From: Haematobia irritans
Taxonomy: Eukaryota > Arthropoda > Insecta > Diptera > Muscidae
NCBI RefSeq assembly: GCF_050003625.1
Contig: NC_134398.1
Location: 204,277,313-204,341,312 of the forward strand
DNA length: 64,000 nt
Direction: 5' to 3'
Positions 23,631 through 34,867 of this stretch are shown piece by piece (the stretch's first letter is position 1; each line of letters begins with the position of its first letter). The notes beneath the pieces are model-generated. The model worked only from the letters and a program-made list of their open reading frames with translations, did no database searches and was not told where the DNA came from. Position numbers and translations under genes: made by a program.

Positions 23631-23870
23631 CTGCCTGTTCGTGGAATTTTCGTTCGCCTCGAGACGAACGATTCGTCAAAAATCACATATTGATATCTCG
23701 AAAACCAGAGTCTGTGAAATGCTAATTGTTTCGGTGTTCGATAGTAAATCATAAATAATGAGTTCATGATCAAATTCAGGATTTCTAAAAAAATATATCA
23801 AATGTTATTTTAGTTTCAATCTAGACAAACGATTCGTCTCGAGTCGATTTTGTGTTTCATGAACAGGCAG
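23631..23870. mobile_element. MITE with CTGCCTGTTC ends and TAA flanks
   Basis: Left CTGCCTGTTCGTGGAA mirrors right TTTCATGAACAGGCAG. Imperfect inverted similarity continues for about 50 bases (CTCGAGACGAACGATTCGTC versus GACAAACGATTCGTCTCGAG). TAA stands on both sides. 240 bp, no ORF. Confidence 0.8.
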
Positions 23871-23956
23871 TAAATCCGCTTGAGTGCCGATAATACCGTT
23901 TAAAATATGTTAACTAGGTTCTTTAGGTACATTTAGAAACAAGTATATATAGCAGT

Positions 23957-24475
23957 TAGTTCGGCCGGGCCGAATTTTAAATACCCACCACCATGAATCA
24001 AATATAATAGTTTACTTTGAAAAACTCTTCGACGTAGCAGGTTAATTGATAATATATAGAATTTAAGGGGGTTTGATGACAAATATTCTCCCAAGCAAAT
24101 CAGTTCATCCAGTATGCTTCCCGAAGATAAATTTAAAGATTCTATCTATGAAGACTAGATCAGATTCTGGATTTATAAGAACCAATTTTGTTTGAGTTGT
24201 AGAGAAATCATAAACATATCGTGCAAATGATGAAATAAAACCTTGATTTGAAATCTCAAATCTGTAGATTTTTATCGCCATTATTTAAATGATTACGAGT
24301 AGTAAAATCTGGAAATTGTACTTTCGGTTTCAAGCAATTTTCATAAGCAGTGCGCCTGTTATACACTGAAAGAAGAGTTTTCTGAGGAAGGAAATTTTAG
24401 ACAAGCAAAGTTTCCTTTTGACACAAATTTTAGAGATTATCGTTGAATCGCTTATCAAACATTCGGATTAATTTG
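23957..24475 (+). repeat. Dispersed muscoid repeat, copy 2, left part
   Basis: It opens with the hairpin TTCGGCCGGGCCGAA and then TACCCACCACCATGAATCA. It continues CTTCCCGAAGATAAATTTAA and TTCTGGATTTATAAGAACCA as at 18046. It is interrupted by the MITE at 24476. Confidence 0.75.
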
Positions 24476-25032
24476 CCCAGCAAAAAAAGCGTCGCCAAAA
24501 AAGTAATGAACATGTTCTCTTTGGATCCGGAAGTGGACGCAGAAGCGATGAATTTAACTTGGGATTGTCATAGGACGGAAGTCCTCCATTTCAACAGCCG
24601 TTGCACTGAATTTGCATCACTTCTTTAGGTGTGATCCGAATTCAATGTTTTAGATGTAAACTAAAAAATTCTGTGATATTTTCTCAAATAAAAAATTTTT
24701 ATAATTTTTTATAATTTTTAATGGATTCTAACGCTTGTCGGAAACGTTTGACATCAAATATTTTCAAAAATTCACAGATTGGATTTAGCATTTTTTTTTC
24801 GACAAAATTTAAATGATTTGTAAAATTTTATGAATTCTTTAACTGTTTTTAACCAAGTTGAAACAAAAAAGTTAAGATTACCCATTAATAGTATAAAAAA
24901 AACCTAGTTATAAACAATTGAATTAAAAGAACTTCCTGGGTAGTTAAAATAAAGCACATCATTGGGAGTGCATCTTCTGGAAGTGCTTTTAATGTTGTGC
25001 CTCTGGAAAAACTTCCAAATTTTTCTGCTGGG
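24476..25032 (+). mobile_element. CCCAGCAAAAA MITE, copy 1
   Basis: Starts CCCAGCAAAAAAAGCGTCGC and ends TTTTTCTGCTGGG. The body has GTCATAGGACGGAAGTCC, CAACAGCCGTTGCACTGAAT and GGGAGTGCATCTTCTGGAAG. Full-length relatives lie at 25741-26230 and 42536-43108. No ORF is shared between copies. Confidence 0.85.
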
Positions 25033-25089
25033 TACTTTATACAAAAGGTGAAATTCGTTTTTCTATAATTTCATTCCGGGGGAAAATAT

Positions 25090-25738
25090 GTTTTCTCTGG
25101 GTGTACCCTCAAGAAGAGAAATGAGTCTATATCGATGTCTTACCAAATGGACCGATAAAAATAAATGCGATACAGATTTTTAGGGTCTACAATGCCAGTA
25201 TATTTACATTTTCGAGCAAATCGAATAAAAACTACGTTTTCTAGAAGCCCAAGGAGTTAAATCGGAAGATCGGTCTATGTGGAGGCTATACCAAAACAGG
25301 GGTCGACACACACCATATTCAGCTGACCTTTTTGTGGTCAGCTGGTTTCTAGAAGTCCTAGAAATAAATTCGGGAGGTAAGTCTATATTGGAGCTATACT
25401 AAAACATGGACCAATACTCACCATTTTCGACACACCTCCTAATGGTCCTCAAATACATCTAGAATTCCAATTTCAGACAAATTGGGTCTCAAATTCTTGA
25501 AGCTCAAGAAGTATAGTCGGGAGATCGGTCTATATGGGGGCTACACCAAAACATCGACCGATACATCCCATTTGCGACACACCAATTTATGGTCTAAAAT
25601 ACCTCTAGATTTTCAATTTCTGGCAAATCGGATAGTAAATACAGTTTGTAGAAGCCCAAGAAGTAAAATCGGGAGATCGGTCTATATGGGGGCTATACCA
25701 AAACATGGACTGATAGGCCCCATTTTCGGCATACGATG
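25090..25738 (+). repeat. Dispersed muscoid repeat, copy 2, ~145-bp tandem units
   Basis: Four degenerate units with GATCGGTCTATATGGGGGCT, GGACCGATA and AATTTCAGGC-like landmarks, continuing the element at 23957 after the nested MITE. The unit series is cut by the second MITE at 25741. Confidence 0.75.
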
Positions 25739-25740
25739 AT

Positions 25741-26230
25741 CCCAGCAAAAAAAGCGTCGCCAAAAAAATTATGAAAATGTTCTTTTTGGATCCGGAAGTG
25801 GTGCAAAATTGACGCAGAAGCGATGAATTTAACATGGGTTTGTCAACAGCCGTTGCACTGAATTTGCATCACTCTGGATGTAAATTAAAAAATTCTGTGA
25901 TATTTTGTCAAATAAATAATTTTTATAATTTTTTATAATTTCCAATGGATTCTAACGCTTGTCGGAAACGTTTGACCTCCAATATTTTCAAAAATTCACA
26001 ATTTTTTCAGATTGGATTTAGCATTTTTTTCGAAAAAATTTAAATGATTTGAATGATTTTTTTCGAAAAAATTTAAATTACCCATTAAAAGTATGAAAAA
26101 ACCAAGTTATAAAAAATTGAATTGAAAGAACTTCCAGGGTAGTTAAAATAAAGCACATCATTGGGAGTACATCTTCTGGAAGTACTTTTAAAGTTGTGCC
26201 TTTAGAAGAACTTCCAAATGTTTTGCTGGG
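25741..26230 (+). mobile_element. CCCAGCAAAAA MITE, copy 2
   Basis: CCCAGCAAAAAAAGCGTCGC to TGTTTTGCTGGG, colinear with copy 1 except for internal deletions (for example the loss of the CATAGGACGGAAGTCCTCC region). Confidence 0.85.
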
Positions 26231-26672
26231 TATTCATATAATTTTTCAAACCATTCCATTTTTGAGAGCTAAATTTTCGTTGTGTCTATGCTATCGATAA
26301 CAATGCTTTAGGCAAGAATTACATACCAGAATCTATATTTGAAAGCCTCGGCTTTGCAAGGCCTTTATTTATGAACATTTATGGAGCATGTCTAAAATCT
26401 CTTCATAATACTGCATTATTATCATGGTTTACATTCATTGCTTCATTTAAGTTTTACTCTTACTTTTCACATTATTATGCAAAATTATTTTTCTTTTGTT
26501 AGATGGTAGAAAACAAATTTATGAGCGTTGCATGACTTGCAAAATAATTAAAAATTCAAATTCAACAAAATAGTGAAGAAAATTTCATCCATTCCTATAC
26601 ATTTAAAACTATTCCCAAAATTTTCTCAGAAAAAAGAATCGTACACGGAGAAAATATCACCTTTAAAAAATA
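26231..26672. other. Intergenic, no gene seen
   Basis: AT-rich stretch without a recognisable feature. Confidence 0.35.
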
Positions 26673-27944
26673 ACAGGTTGGCTGATAAGTCCGCGGTCTA
26701 ACAAAGAAAAACACAGTTTTTTTGTCAAAATTCGTTTTTATTATTCAACATAGTTCCCTTCAAGAGCGATACAACGATTATAACAACCTTCCAATTTTTT
26801 TTATACCATTTTGGTAGTACTCCTTCGGTTTTGCCTCAAAATAGGCCTCAGTTTCGGCGATCACCTCTTCATTGCAGCCAAATTTTTTCCCTGCGAGCAT
26901 ACTTTTGAGGTCTGAGAACAAGAAAAAGTCGCTGGGGGCCAGATCTGGAGAATACGGTGGGTGGGGAAGCAATTCGAACCCCAATTCATGAATTTTTGCC
27001 ATCGTTCTCAACGACTTGTGGCATGGTGCGTTGTCTTGGTGGAACAACACTTTTCTCTTCTTCATATGGGGCCGTTTTGCCGCGATTTCGACCTTCAAAC
27101 GCTCCAATAACGCCATATAATAGTCACTGTTGATGGTTTTTCCCTTCTCAAGATAATCGATAAAAATTATTCCATGCGCATCCCAAAAAACAGGGGCCAT
27201 TACTTTGCCAGCGGACTTTTGAGTCTTTCCACGCTTCGGGGACGGTTCACCGGTCGCTGTCCACTCAGCCGACTGTCGATTGGACTCAGTAGTGATGGAC
27301 CCATGTTTCATCCATTGTCACATATCGACGGAAAAACTCGGGTGTATTACGAGTTAACAGCTGCAAACATCGCTCAGAATCATCAACACGTTGTTGTTTT
27401 TGGCGGCACCCATTTTGAACAGAGCTTCCGCATATCCAAATATTGATAAATTATATGACCAACACGTTCCTTTGATATCTTTAAGGCCTCTGCTATCTCG
27501 ATCAACTTCATTTTAGGTCATTCAAAATCATTTTGTGGATTTTTTTTATGTTTTCGTCGGTAACCACCTCTTTCGGGCGTCCACTGCATTTACCGTCCTC
27601 CGTGCTCATTTCACCACGCTTGAATTTTGCATACCAATCAATTATTGTTGATTTCCCTGGGGCAGAGTCCGGAAACTCATTATCAAGCCAAGTTTTTGCT
27701 TCCACCGTATTTTTTCCCTTCAGAAAACAGTATTTTATCAAAACACGAAAATCCTTTTTTTCCATTTTTTTTCACAATAACAAAAGTTGCTTCAGAAAAG
27801 ACGCTCTATCTCACAAACTAATTGACTTACAGACGTCAAATTGTGACACGAATCATTTGAAGGTTGGTACTATATAAAAATAATATGCATTTAATACTAG
27901 CGACGTATCTATGTGTCAGACCGGGGACTTATCAGCCAACCTGT
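26673..27944 (-). mobile_element. Himar1-like mariner (irritans subfamily), copy 1, defective
   Basis: Inverted ends ACAGGTTGGCTGATAAGTCC and GGACTTATCAGCCAACCTGT, TA flanks (26671-26672 and 27945-27946), 1272 bp: the size and ends of Himar1-type mariners. The transposase runs on the minus strand and is broken. The N-terminal frame 27508-27765 (MEKKDFRVLIKYCFLKGKN...) ends prematurely after a one-base loss in the ILND-K region. Short deletions follow near 27390 and 27290, and the C-terminal frame 26778-27311 shifts before its end. Confidence 0.95.
26778..27765 (-). pseudogene. Himar1-like mariner transposase, broken (copy 1)
   Basis: The N-terminal helix-turn-helix part (27508-27765) and the catalytic part (26778-27311) are in different frames. 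The catalytic part has WDAHGIIFIDYLEKGKT, the second Asp in HQDNAPCHKSLRTM and the third in YSPDLAPSDFFLFSDL, with 34 residues between (DD34D). The first Asp lies in the MDETW region, which falls out of frame. Not functional as read. Confidence 0.93.
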
Positions 27945-28059
27945 TATATATTCAATTAAACATGCCATTAATTTTTTCGGCTTGTGTGTGCCCAACAATC
28001 TGGTCTATAAATAGAACTGCTTGACTGTATGCGTTGTTTGTGCTATAAAGTTGGTAGTG

Positions 28060-28240
28060 TGTTGATAACAATAAAAGCTAAATAGACCAGTGGATTGCAT
28101 ATAGACAATATGGTCCGGGGTACGATTCCCCATCTAGACTTAAGGTAAAATTTGAAAATTTTATAAAATAAAATATTTTCTTCTGCATTCTTAATCAAGT
28201 GGAAATGAGAAAGATTTTGAAGGACAATGTAATTAGACAG
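28060..28240 (+). mobile_element. tRNA-derived SINE-like repeat, diverged
   Basis: AAATAGACCAGTGGATTGC (A-box-like), GGGGTACGATTCCCCATC (B-box), then AGGTAAAATTTGAAAATTTT and GTGGAAATGAGAAAGATTTT, matching the tail of the SINEs at 13555, 59930 and 63785. Confidence 0.65.
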
Positions 28241-29125
28241 AAAATAAAGAAAAATAGTTAGTGTACATTAAATTGTAAAAAATTAACTTTTGTAGTGTAA
28301 AATTTCGTTTTTGTGCACCGAACCGAAATTTGGTTTAAATTTAAAGTTTTTTCGTCTTTTTCACATTTTTGAAAATTATTTTAAAAAAGTTTTAAAATAA
28401 TTATTTTGAAACTAACTTCATGTTTTGTTCTCTGTATACTGATGCACAATTGTTTTGATTGCATAAACAAAACTTGATGTTATAAATAAAAAAGCTGTAT
28501 TAATTTTTTTTTCTGCCATAATTTTGCCAATGTCTCTGGGGCCATACAGTCTGAACCAACTCCCACACCTAGAAATTTCTCTGGTTTACATTTCACTTTG
28601 ATGTTGTTTGTCATTGTTTATAAGGGAGTTGCTGTTTATAACTAAACTCCCAATATATTTGATAGTATACGATACGTGAAGTGAGTGAGTGGGTCATATG
28701 CAAATATTATTTCGTTTACAAATATAGGATTAAAGATTTAATGATGAGAGTTTGCCAAGACAAAAAAACGGGGTATGCCGCATACTCATCGCATATTCAT
28801 AAGAAAATTGCCAAAGTGAGATTATCTATTTATTTTTTTTTGTCCTGTGAATGTTGCAAAACAAAAGCATTTTGCAGTGTATCATTAAAAGTCGCCATGG
28901 AGCATTTTGTCTTTCACATTTATGTGGCACTTTGGAGTTTCTTTTTGTGTTTTTGTGGTTGTCTTGTGCTGTCTGTCTTTTCACATCATTAAGGGCGTCA
29001 GTAATTGCGAATAGATTGTTTTTCTATCATTATGGTCATAATGACAAATTATTTGAAATGTGAAATAAAAAAAAAAGTATAACGAAGTGAATGACTTGAA
29101 ATGATTTATATTTCGAGTGTAGTCC
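28241..29125. other. Intergenic, no gene seen
   Basis: A 103-codon frame at 28681-28992 has no family resemblance and no coding signature. No repeat family recognised. Confidence 0.35.
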
Positions 29126-29129
29126 CTAT

Positions 29130-29335
29130 TATTAAAGTTCGGCATGCAGCTCTAGCGAAAATTACTGTTGTATGCTAATAAGATAGTTTTGTTATGTATT
29201 TTTTATGGGAGAAAATGTAAACAGTCGAATATGTAACGAATATTTATGGGTAGCGGCAGAACGTCGATAATACCATGTTTACAAGTGTATCTTATGGGAG
29301 AAAATGTAAACAATCAATAATATCGTCTCAAGGAA
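29130..29335 (+). repeat. GCCCGGTATGCA-family MITE, decayed
   Basis: AAAGTTCGGCATGCAGCTCT followed by two repeats of TTATGGGAGAAAATGTAAAC. Confidence 0.55.
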
Positions 29336-29344
29336 CATTTCGTG

Positions 29345-29555
29345 GCACTACGGTGGCAATGGTTAGCATGACTGCCTAACATACAACGGGTAATGGGTTC
29401 AATCCCAGTTTCGACCAAACACCAACTTGTTTTCAGGGCTTAATAACCCCCTCTCTGTAATGGTGGTGTCATTTCTGAGTGTTTCAAAGCTCTAAACGAT
29501 TTCACCGCAATATGAAACGCCGTGCGGATTCGGTCATAAAGAGTACATATGCATT
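29345..29555 (+). mobile_element. tRNA-derived SINE, partial
   Basis: Same family as the SINE at 4503: GGTTAGCATGACTGCC (A-box), ATGGGTTCAATCCCAG (B-box), then CACCAACTTGTTTTCAG and TCATTTCTGAGTGTTTCAAA. The 3' half is lost near 29555. Confidence 0.8.
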
Positions 29556-29582
29556 TCCTATATGCAGTGACATTTTAATATA

Positions 29583-30515
29583 AAGGGTGATTCTTTTGAG
29601 GTTAGGATTTTCATGCATTAGTATTTGACAGATCACGTGGGATTTCAGACATGGTGTCAAAGAGAAAGATGCTCAGTATGCTTTGACATTTCATCATGAA
29701 TAGCCGAACGATCTGCCACAACGTCGAATTTTCAGTGAATGGGCCCTAGAAAAATTGGCAGAAAATCCGCTTTTTTATCGACAAATTTTGTTCAGCGATG
29801 AGGCTCATTTCTGGTTGAATGGCTACGTAAATAAGCAAAATTGCCGCATTTGGAGTGAAGAGCAACCAGAAGCCGTTCAAGAACTGCCCATGCATCCCGA
29901 AAAATGCACTGTTTGGTGTGGTTTGTACGCTGGTGGAATCATTGGACCGTATTTTTTCAAAGATGCTGTTGGACGCAACGTTACGGTGAATGGCGATCGC
30001 TATCGTTCGATGCTAACAAACTTTTTGTTGCCAAAAATGGAAGAACTGAACTTGGTTGACATGTGGTTTCAACAAGATGGCGCTACATGCCACACAGCTC
30101 GCGATTCTATGGCCATTTTGAGGGAAAACTTCGGAGAACAATTCATCTCAAGAAATGGACCGGTAAGTTGGCCACCAAGATCATGCGATTTGACGCCTTT
30201 AGACTATTTTTTGTGGGGCTACGTCAAGTCTAAAGTCTACAGAAATAAGCCAGCGACTATTCCAGCTTTGGAAGACAACATTTCCGAAGAAATTCGGGCT
30301 ATTCCGGCCGAAATGCTCGAAAAAGTTGCCCAAAATTGGACTTTCCGAATGGACCACCTAAGACGCAGCCGCGGTCAACATTTAAATGAAATTATCTTCA
30401 AAAAGTAAATGTCATGGACCAATCTAACGTTTCAAATAAAGAACCGATGAGATTTTGCAAATTTTATGCGTTTTTTTTAAAAAAAAAGTTATCAAGCTCT
30501 TAACAAATCACCCTT
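29583..30515 (+). mobile_element. DD41D element, copy C
   Basis: 933 bp with TA flanks (29581-29582 and 30516-30517), opposite in orientation to the other copies. Its internal deletion differs: ATGAATAG is joined to CCGAACGATCTGCC, which puts the native start out of frame with the catalytic part. Confidence 0.92.
29755..30408 (+). CDS. DD41D transposase catalytic core (copy C), no native start
   Basis: 217 codons open from an internal ATG (MAENPLFYRQ) to the family stop (NEIIFKK). All three catalytic Asp are present with the same 41-residue spacing as copy B. From here on the sequence equals copy B residue for residue as far as I can read. The native start reads into a TAG after about 18 codons, so translation would need re-initiation. 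Better treated as a passenger ORF than a functional gene. Confidence 0.7.
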   Translation: MAENPLFYRQILFSDEAHFWLNGYVNKQNCRIWSEEQPEAVQELPMHPEKCTVWCGLYAGGIIGPYFFKDAVGRNVTVNGDRYRSMLTNFLLPKMEELNLVDMWFQQDGATCHTARDSMAILRENFGEQFISRNGPVSWPPRSCDLTPLDYFLWGYVKSKVYRNKPATIPALEDNISEEIRAIPAEMLEKVAQNWTFRMDHLRRSRGQHLNEIIFKK

Positions 30516-30516
30516 T

Positions 30517-30770
30517 ACAATGTGTGCTCAATGTGAAGATACCTCAAAAAGAGAAAAAAAATAAATTCTTGTAGATGGGAATAAACCAGAAAATTTAACT
30601 CAATGATATATAATCATAGTTTGAAGATTTGGTAGGGGGAGATTACAAACCCATAAAACCCCTTTAGATATGTCTATGCCATTAAACAAATACCGACAAT
30701 CAAAGTGTAAATAATCACCTTATAGCAAGAAACTACCTTCCTAAATATGCCTTGGTGTTTGATATAAAAT
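30517..30770 (-). repeat. Dispersed repeat, inverted relative of 16205-16500
   Basis: TGTGAAGATACCTC, TTTGGTAGGGGGAGA, ATTAAACAAATACCGACAAT and AAACTACCTTCC are the reverse complement of landmarks at 16220-16460. The DD41D copy C sits exactly at its left limit. Confidence 0.65.
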
Positions 30771-30869
30771 CCTAAAAAACTCGTCCTTTTAAAGCCCGGT
30801 ATGTAGTTCTAACAAAACTTTGTGGTACATGCTAATAATACGGTTTGGCATTGTATTTCTTATGGGAGC

Positions 30870-31010
30870 AAAACAGGTTTGTTAACTTAGTCCGATCGGA
30901 CAAAATAGGTCTAAAAAATTAGTAATTTTTATATTTGGTTCGATGGTCGAACCAAATGGAATTTGGTTGATTTTGCTTAATTTTCGTCAAATCGGTAATT
31001 TTTCTATAGA
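30870..31010 (+). repeat. 'Head 2' flank of the minisatellite element, decayed
   Basis: TTAGTCCGATCGGACAAAAT, GGTTCGATGGTCGAACCAAA and TTTCGTCAAATCGGTAATTT lead directly into the 29-bp array. The same head is better kept at 34868-35040. Confidence 0.75.
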
Positions 31011-32893
31011 CATACATTTTAACAAAAATTTTCTATAGACAACAATTTTGACAAAATTTCCTGTAGAAATAAAATCTTGACAAACATTTCTATAGAAATA
31101 AAATTTTAAAAAAATTTTCTATGGAATAAAATTTTGCCAAAATTTTATACAGAAATAAACTTTACAAAAAAATGTATAGGAAGAACATTTTTTTATAAAT
31201 TTCTATAGGAATAAAATTTTGACAAAATTTTCTATAGAAATAAAATGTTGACAAAATTTTCTATAGAAATACAATTTGGACAAAATTTTCTATATAAATA
31301 AAATGTTAACAAAATATTCTACAGAAATAAAATGTTGACAAAATATTCTATAGAAATAAAATTTTGATAAAATTTTCTATAGAAATAAATTTTGACAAAA
31401 TTTTCTATAGAAATACTATTTTGACCAAATTTTCTATAGAAATAAAATTTTGATAAAATTTTCTATTAAAATAAAATGTTGACAAAAATTTCTATAAAAA
31501 TAAAATTTTGACAAAATTTTCTATAGAAATAAAGTTTTGAAAAAATTTTCTATAGAAATAAAATTTTGAGAAAATTTTCTATAGAAATAAATTTTGAGAA
31601 AATTTTCTATAGAAATACAATTTTGACAAAATTTTCTACAGAAATAAAATGTAGACAAAATTTTCTATAGAAATAAAATTTTGAGAAAATTTTCTATAGA
31701 AATAAAATTTTGAGAAAATTTTCTGTAGAAATAAAATGTTGACAAATTTTTCTATAGAAGTAAAATTGTGATAAAATTTTCAATAGAAATAAAATTTTGA
31801 CAAAATTGTCTATAGAAATAAAATTTTGATAAAATTTTCTATTAAAATAAAATGTTGACAAAAATTTCTATAAAAATAAAATTTTGATAAAATTTTCTAT
31901 TAAAGTAAAATGTTGACAAAAATTTCTATAAAAATAAAATTTTGACAAAATTTTCTACAGAAATAAAATTTTTCAAAATTTTCTTCAGGAATAAAATTTT
32001 GACAAAATTTTCTATAGAAATAAAATTTTGAGAAAATTTTCTATAGAAATAAAATTTTGAGAAAATTTTCTGTAGAATTAAAATGTTTACAAATTTTTCT
32101 ATAGAAGTAAAATTGTGATAAAATTTTCAATAGAAATAAAATTTTGACAAAATTTTCTATAGAAATAAAATTTTGATAAAATTTTCTATTAAAATAAAAT
32201 GTTGACAAAAATTTCTATTAAAATAACATTTTGAGAAAATTTTCTATAGAAATAAAATTTTGATAGAATTTTCTATTAAAATAAAATTTTGGCAAAATTT
32301 TCTATAGAAATAAAATTTTGATAAAATAGAAATAAAGAAATAAATAAAATTTTGAAAAAAAAAAATTCTATAGAAATAAAATTGTGATAAAATTTTCAAT
32401 AGAAATAATATGTTGACAAAATTTTCTATAGAAATAAAATTTTGATAAAATTTTCTATTAAAGTAAAATGTTGAAAAAAATTTCTATAAAAATAAAATTT
32501 TGACAAAATTTTCTACAGAAATAAAATTTTTCAAAATTTTCTTCAGGAATAAAATTTTGACAAAATTTTCTATAGAAATAAAATTTTGAGAAAATTTTCT
32601 ATAGAAATAAAATTTTGAGAAAATTTTCTGTAGAATTAAAATGTTTACAAATTTTTCTATAGAAGTAAAATTGTGATAAAATTTTCAATAGAAATAAAAT
32701 TTTGACAAAATTTTCTATAGAAATAAAATTTTGATAAAATTTTCTATTAAAATAAAATGTTGACAAAAATTTCTATAAAAATAACATTTTGAGAAAATTT
32801 TCTATAGAAATAAAATTTTAATAGAATTTTCTATTAAAATAAAATTTTGGCAAAATTTTCTATAGAAATAAAATTTTGATAAGATAGAAATAC
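31011..32893 (-). repeat. 29-bp minisatellite array with higher-order repeat
   Basis: About 65 units of TTTTCTATAGAAATAAA plus ATTTTGACAAAA. Shared rare variants (TTTTTCAAAATTTTCTTCAGG, TGTAGAATTAAAATG, GAAGTAAAATTGTG) at 31950-32330 and 32510-32890 show a tandem duplication of about 558 bp. Confidence 0.93.
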
Positions 32894-33420
32894 ACCTCAC
32901 GAAATTTTCGGTAGCAAAAATACCAATGCATTTTTTATGGGGAGTGGAAATTTCGTTAGAAGTCTATACCGGCCTTAAAAGCATAGTATGAACGACACAT
33001 TAGTCGACTAAATTGCACATTACGGAGATTAAAAAAATATGTCATGGGGTCAAAAATGTTGCCATATGCGACTAAAGTCGTACAACGGTAACACTGTAGC
33101 CCGCCATTATAGTTATATTAAATGCAACTAATTTTTGGTTCATTATTCTATTTCAGTTTATTTTCAAAGAATATTTTTTTACTCATTCGCTTTTCTAGAT
33201 AATTAAGATCTATATAAAGTATAACTTACATAAGAATCGTGACATTGTATAATTGCTGACAAGAAACAAAAAAAATCATCATCTGTTTTTTTTATTAAAA
33301 CGAATTCCGTATACTCTACATTGAATTTGAATGTGCAAAAAAAAAAATTATGAATATAGAAACAAATTTGTGACAATTTTTTTATAAACATAAAATAATA
33401 ACAAGATGCATATCTGAATA
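32894..33420. other. Intergenic, no gene seen
   Basis: A short MITE relic (GAAATTTTCGGTAGC ... TTATGGGGAG ... CGTTAGAAGTC) at 32895-32985, then AT-rich sequence without recognised features. Confidence 0.35.
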
Positions 33421-33422
33421 TA

Positions 33423-34355
33423 AAGGGTGATTTGTTAAGAGCTTGATAACTTTTTTAAAAAAAAAAACGCATAAAATTTGCAAAATCTCATCGGTTCTTT
33501 ATTTGAAACGTTAGATTGGTCCATGACATTTACTTTTTGAAGATAATTTAATTTAAATGTTGACCGCGGCTGCGTCTTAGGTGGTCCATTCGGAAAGTCC
33601 AATTTTGGGCAACTTTTTCGAGCATTTCGGCCGGAATAGCCCGAATTTCTTCGGAAATGTTGTCTTCCAAAGCTGGAATAGTTGCTGGCTTATTTCTGTA
33701 GACTTTAGACTTGACGTAGCCCCACAAAAAATAGTCTAAAGGCGTCAAATCGCATGATCTTGGTGGCCAACTTACCGGTCCATTTCTTGAGATGAATTGT
33801 TCTCCGAAGTTTTCCCTCAAAATGGCCATAGAATCGCGAGCTGTGTGGCATGTAGCGCCATCTTGTTGAAACCACATGTCAACCAAGTTCAGTTCTTCCA
33901 TTTTTGGCAACAAAAAGTTTGTTAGCATCGAACGATAGCGATCGCCATTCACCGTAACGTTGCGTCCAACAGCATCTTTGAAAAAATACGGTCCAATGAT
34001 TCCACCAGCGTACAAACCACACCAAACAGTGCATTTTTCGGGATGCATGGGCAGTTCTTGAACGGCTTCTGGTTGCTCTTCACTCCAAATGCGGCAATGT
34101 TGCTTATTTACGTAGCCATTCAACCAGAAATGAGCCTCATCGCTGAACAAAATTTGTCGATAAAAAAGCGGACTTTCTGCCACTGATTTTGGTAATAAAA
34201 TTCAATGATTTGCAAGCGTTGCTCGTTAGTAAGTCTATTCATGATGAATTGTCAAAGCATACTGAGCATCTTTCTCTTTGACACCATGTCTGAAATCCCA
34301 CGTGATCTGTCAAATACTAATGCATGAAAATCCTAACCTCAAAAGAATCACCCTT
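33423..34355 (-). mobile_element. DD41D element, copy D
   Basis: 933 bp, TA flanks (33421-33422 and 34356-34357). A third, different internal deletion: it keeps the first 20 codons of the transposase (MNRLTNEQRLQIIEFYYQNQ), then joins out of frame to TGGCAGAAAGTCC. Confidence 0.92.
33548..34183 (-). pseudogene. DD41D transposase catalytic core (copy D)
   Basis: 211 codons from an internal ATG (MAESPLFYRQ). The triad is present, with the substitution Q-to-H in NKQHC near the start. It reads through to the C terminus HLN, where a changed base (TAATTTAATTTAA) introduces a stop seven residues early. The N-terminal 20 codons upstream are in another frame. Confidence 0.8.
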
Positions 34356-34357
34356 TA

Positions 34358-34867
34358 TATAAAAAAAGGAGCAATGAAGGCTCTAACCTTTTCGTGTTGT
34401 TTTTGGAAAGAAATACTATAAAATTATAGAGTAAAGTAAAATTGATATAAAAAATAAAATTCACCTATTGTATTCCATAATTTTAGATATCTGTCTTATA
34501 TTAAAGTATGGCATTTTACTGAAACAATTAGACAATTAAAGTTAAACAAACTCATTTCGTACATTTGTTATATTTTCTCTCAAAAGACGCGTATTCTCTT
34601 TTTTAAGCCCTTATCTGTATCACATGTGGTGACACAAAGCAAAATTTTCAAGTGTTGTTCTTTTAAGAGTTGTTGTTAATTGTGCTGATAAAGCAAATAT
34701 GTTTTCCCATTTGCTGTTGATTGGATGGCATTGTTTGGTGTATTGCAACACCTTTGCACTGCTGCTGCTGCTTTATACATTCTGAACAAAATTCAGTCAG
34801 AGAAATAAAGGCCTCGAAAACGCGAAATATTACACTGTACATCAGAAAAAAAGTAATACGGTTGGTT
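34358..34867. other. Intergenic, no gene seen
   Basis: AT-rich, with a (TGC)n run at 34760. No gene or repeat family recognised. Confidence 0.35.

Noticed and set aside
27174..27877. Opposite-strand ORFs in the mariner copies (27174-27446, 27533-27877, 44493-44884)
   Set aside because: They are shadows of the transposase reading frame on the other strand.
28681..28992. 103-codon ORF with Cys-rich C terminus
   Set aside because: No recognisable domain, composition like the surrounding AT-rich DNA, and no gene context.
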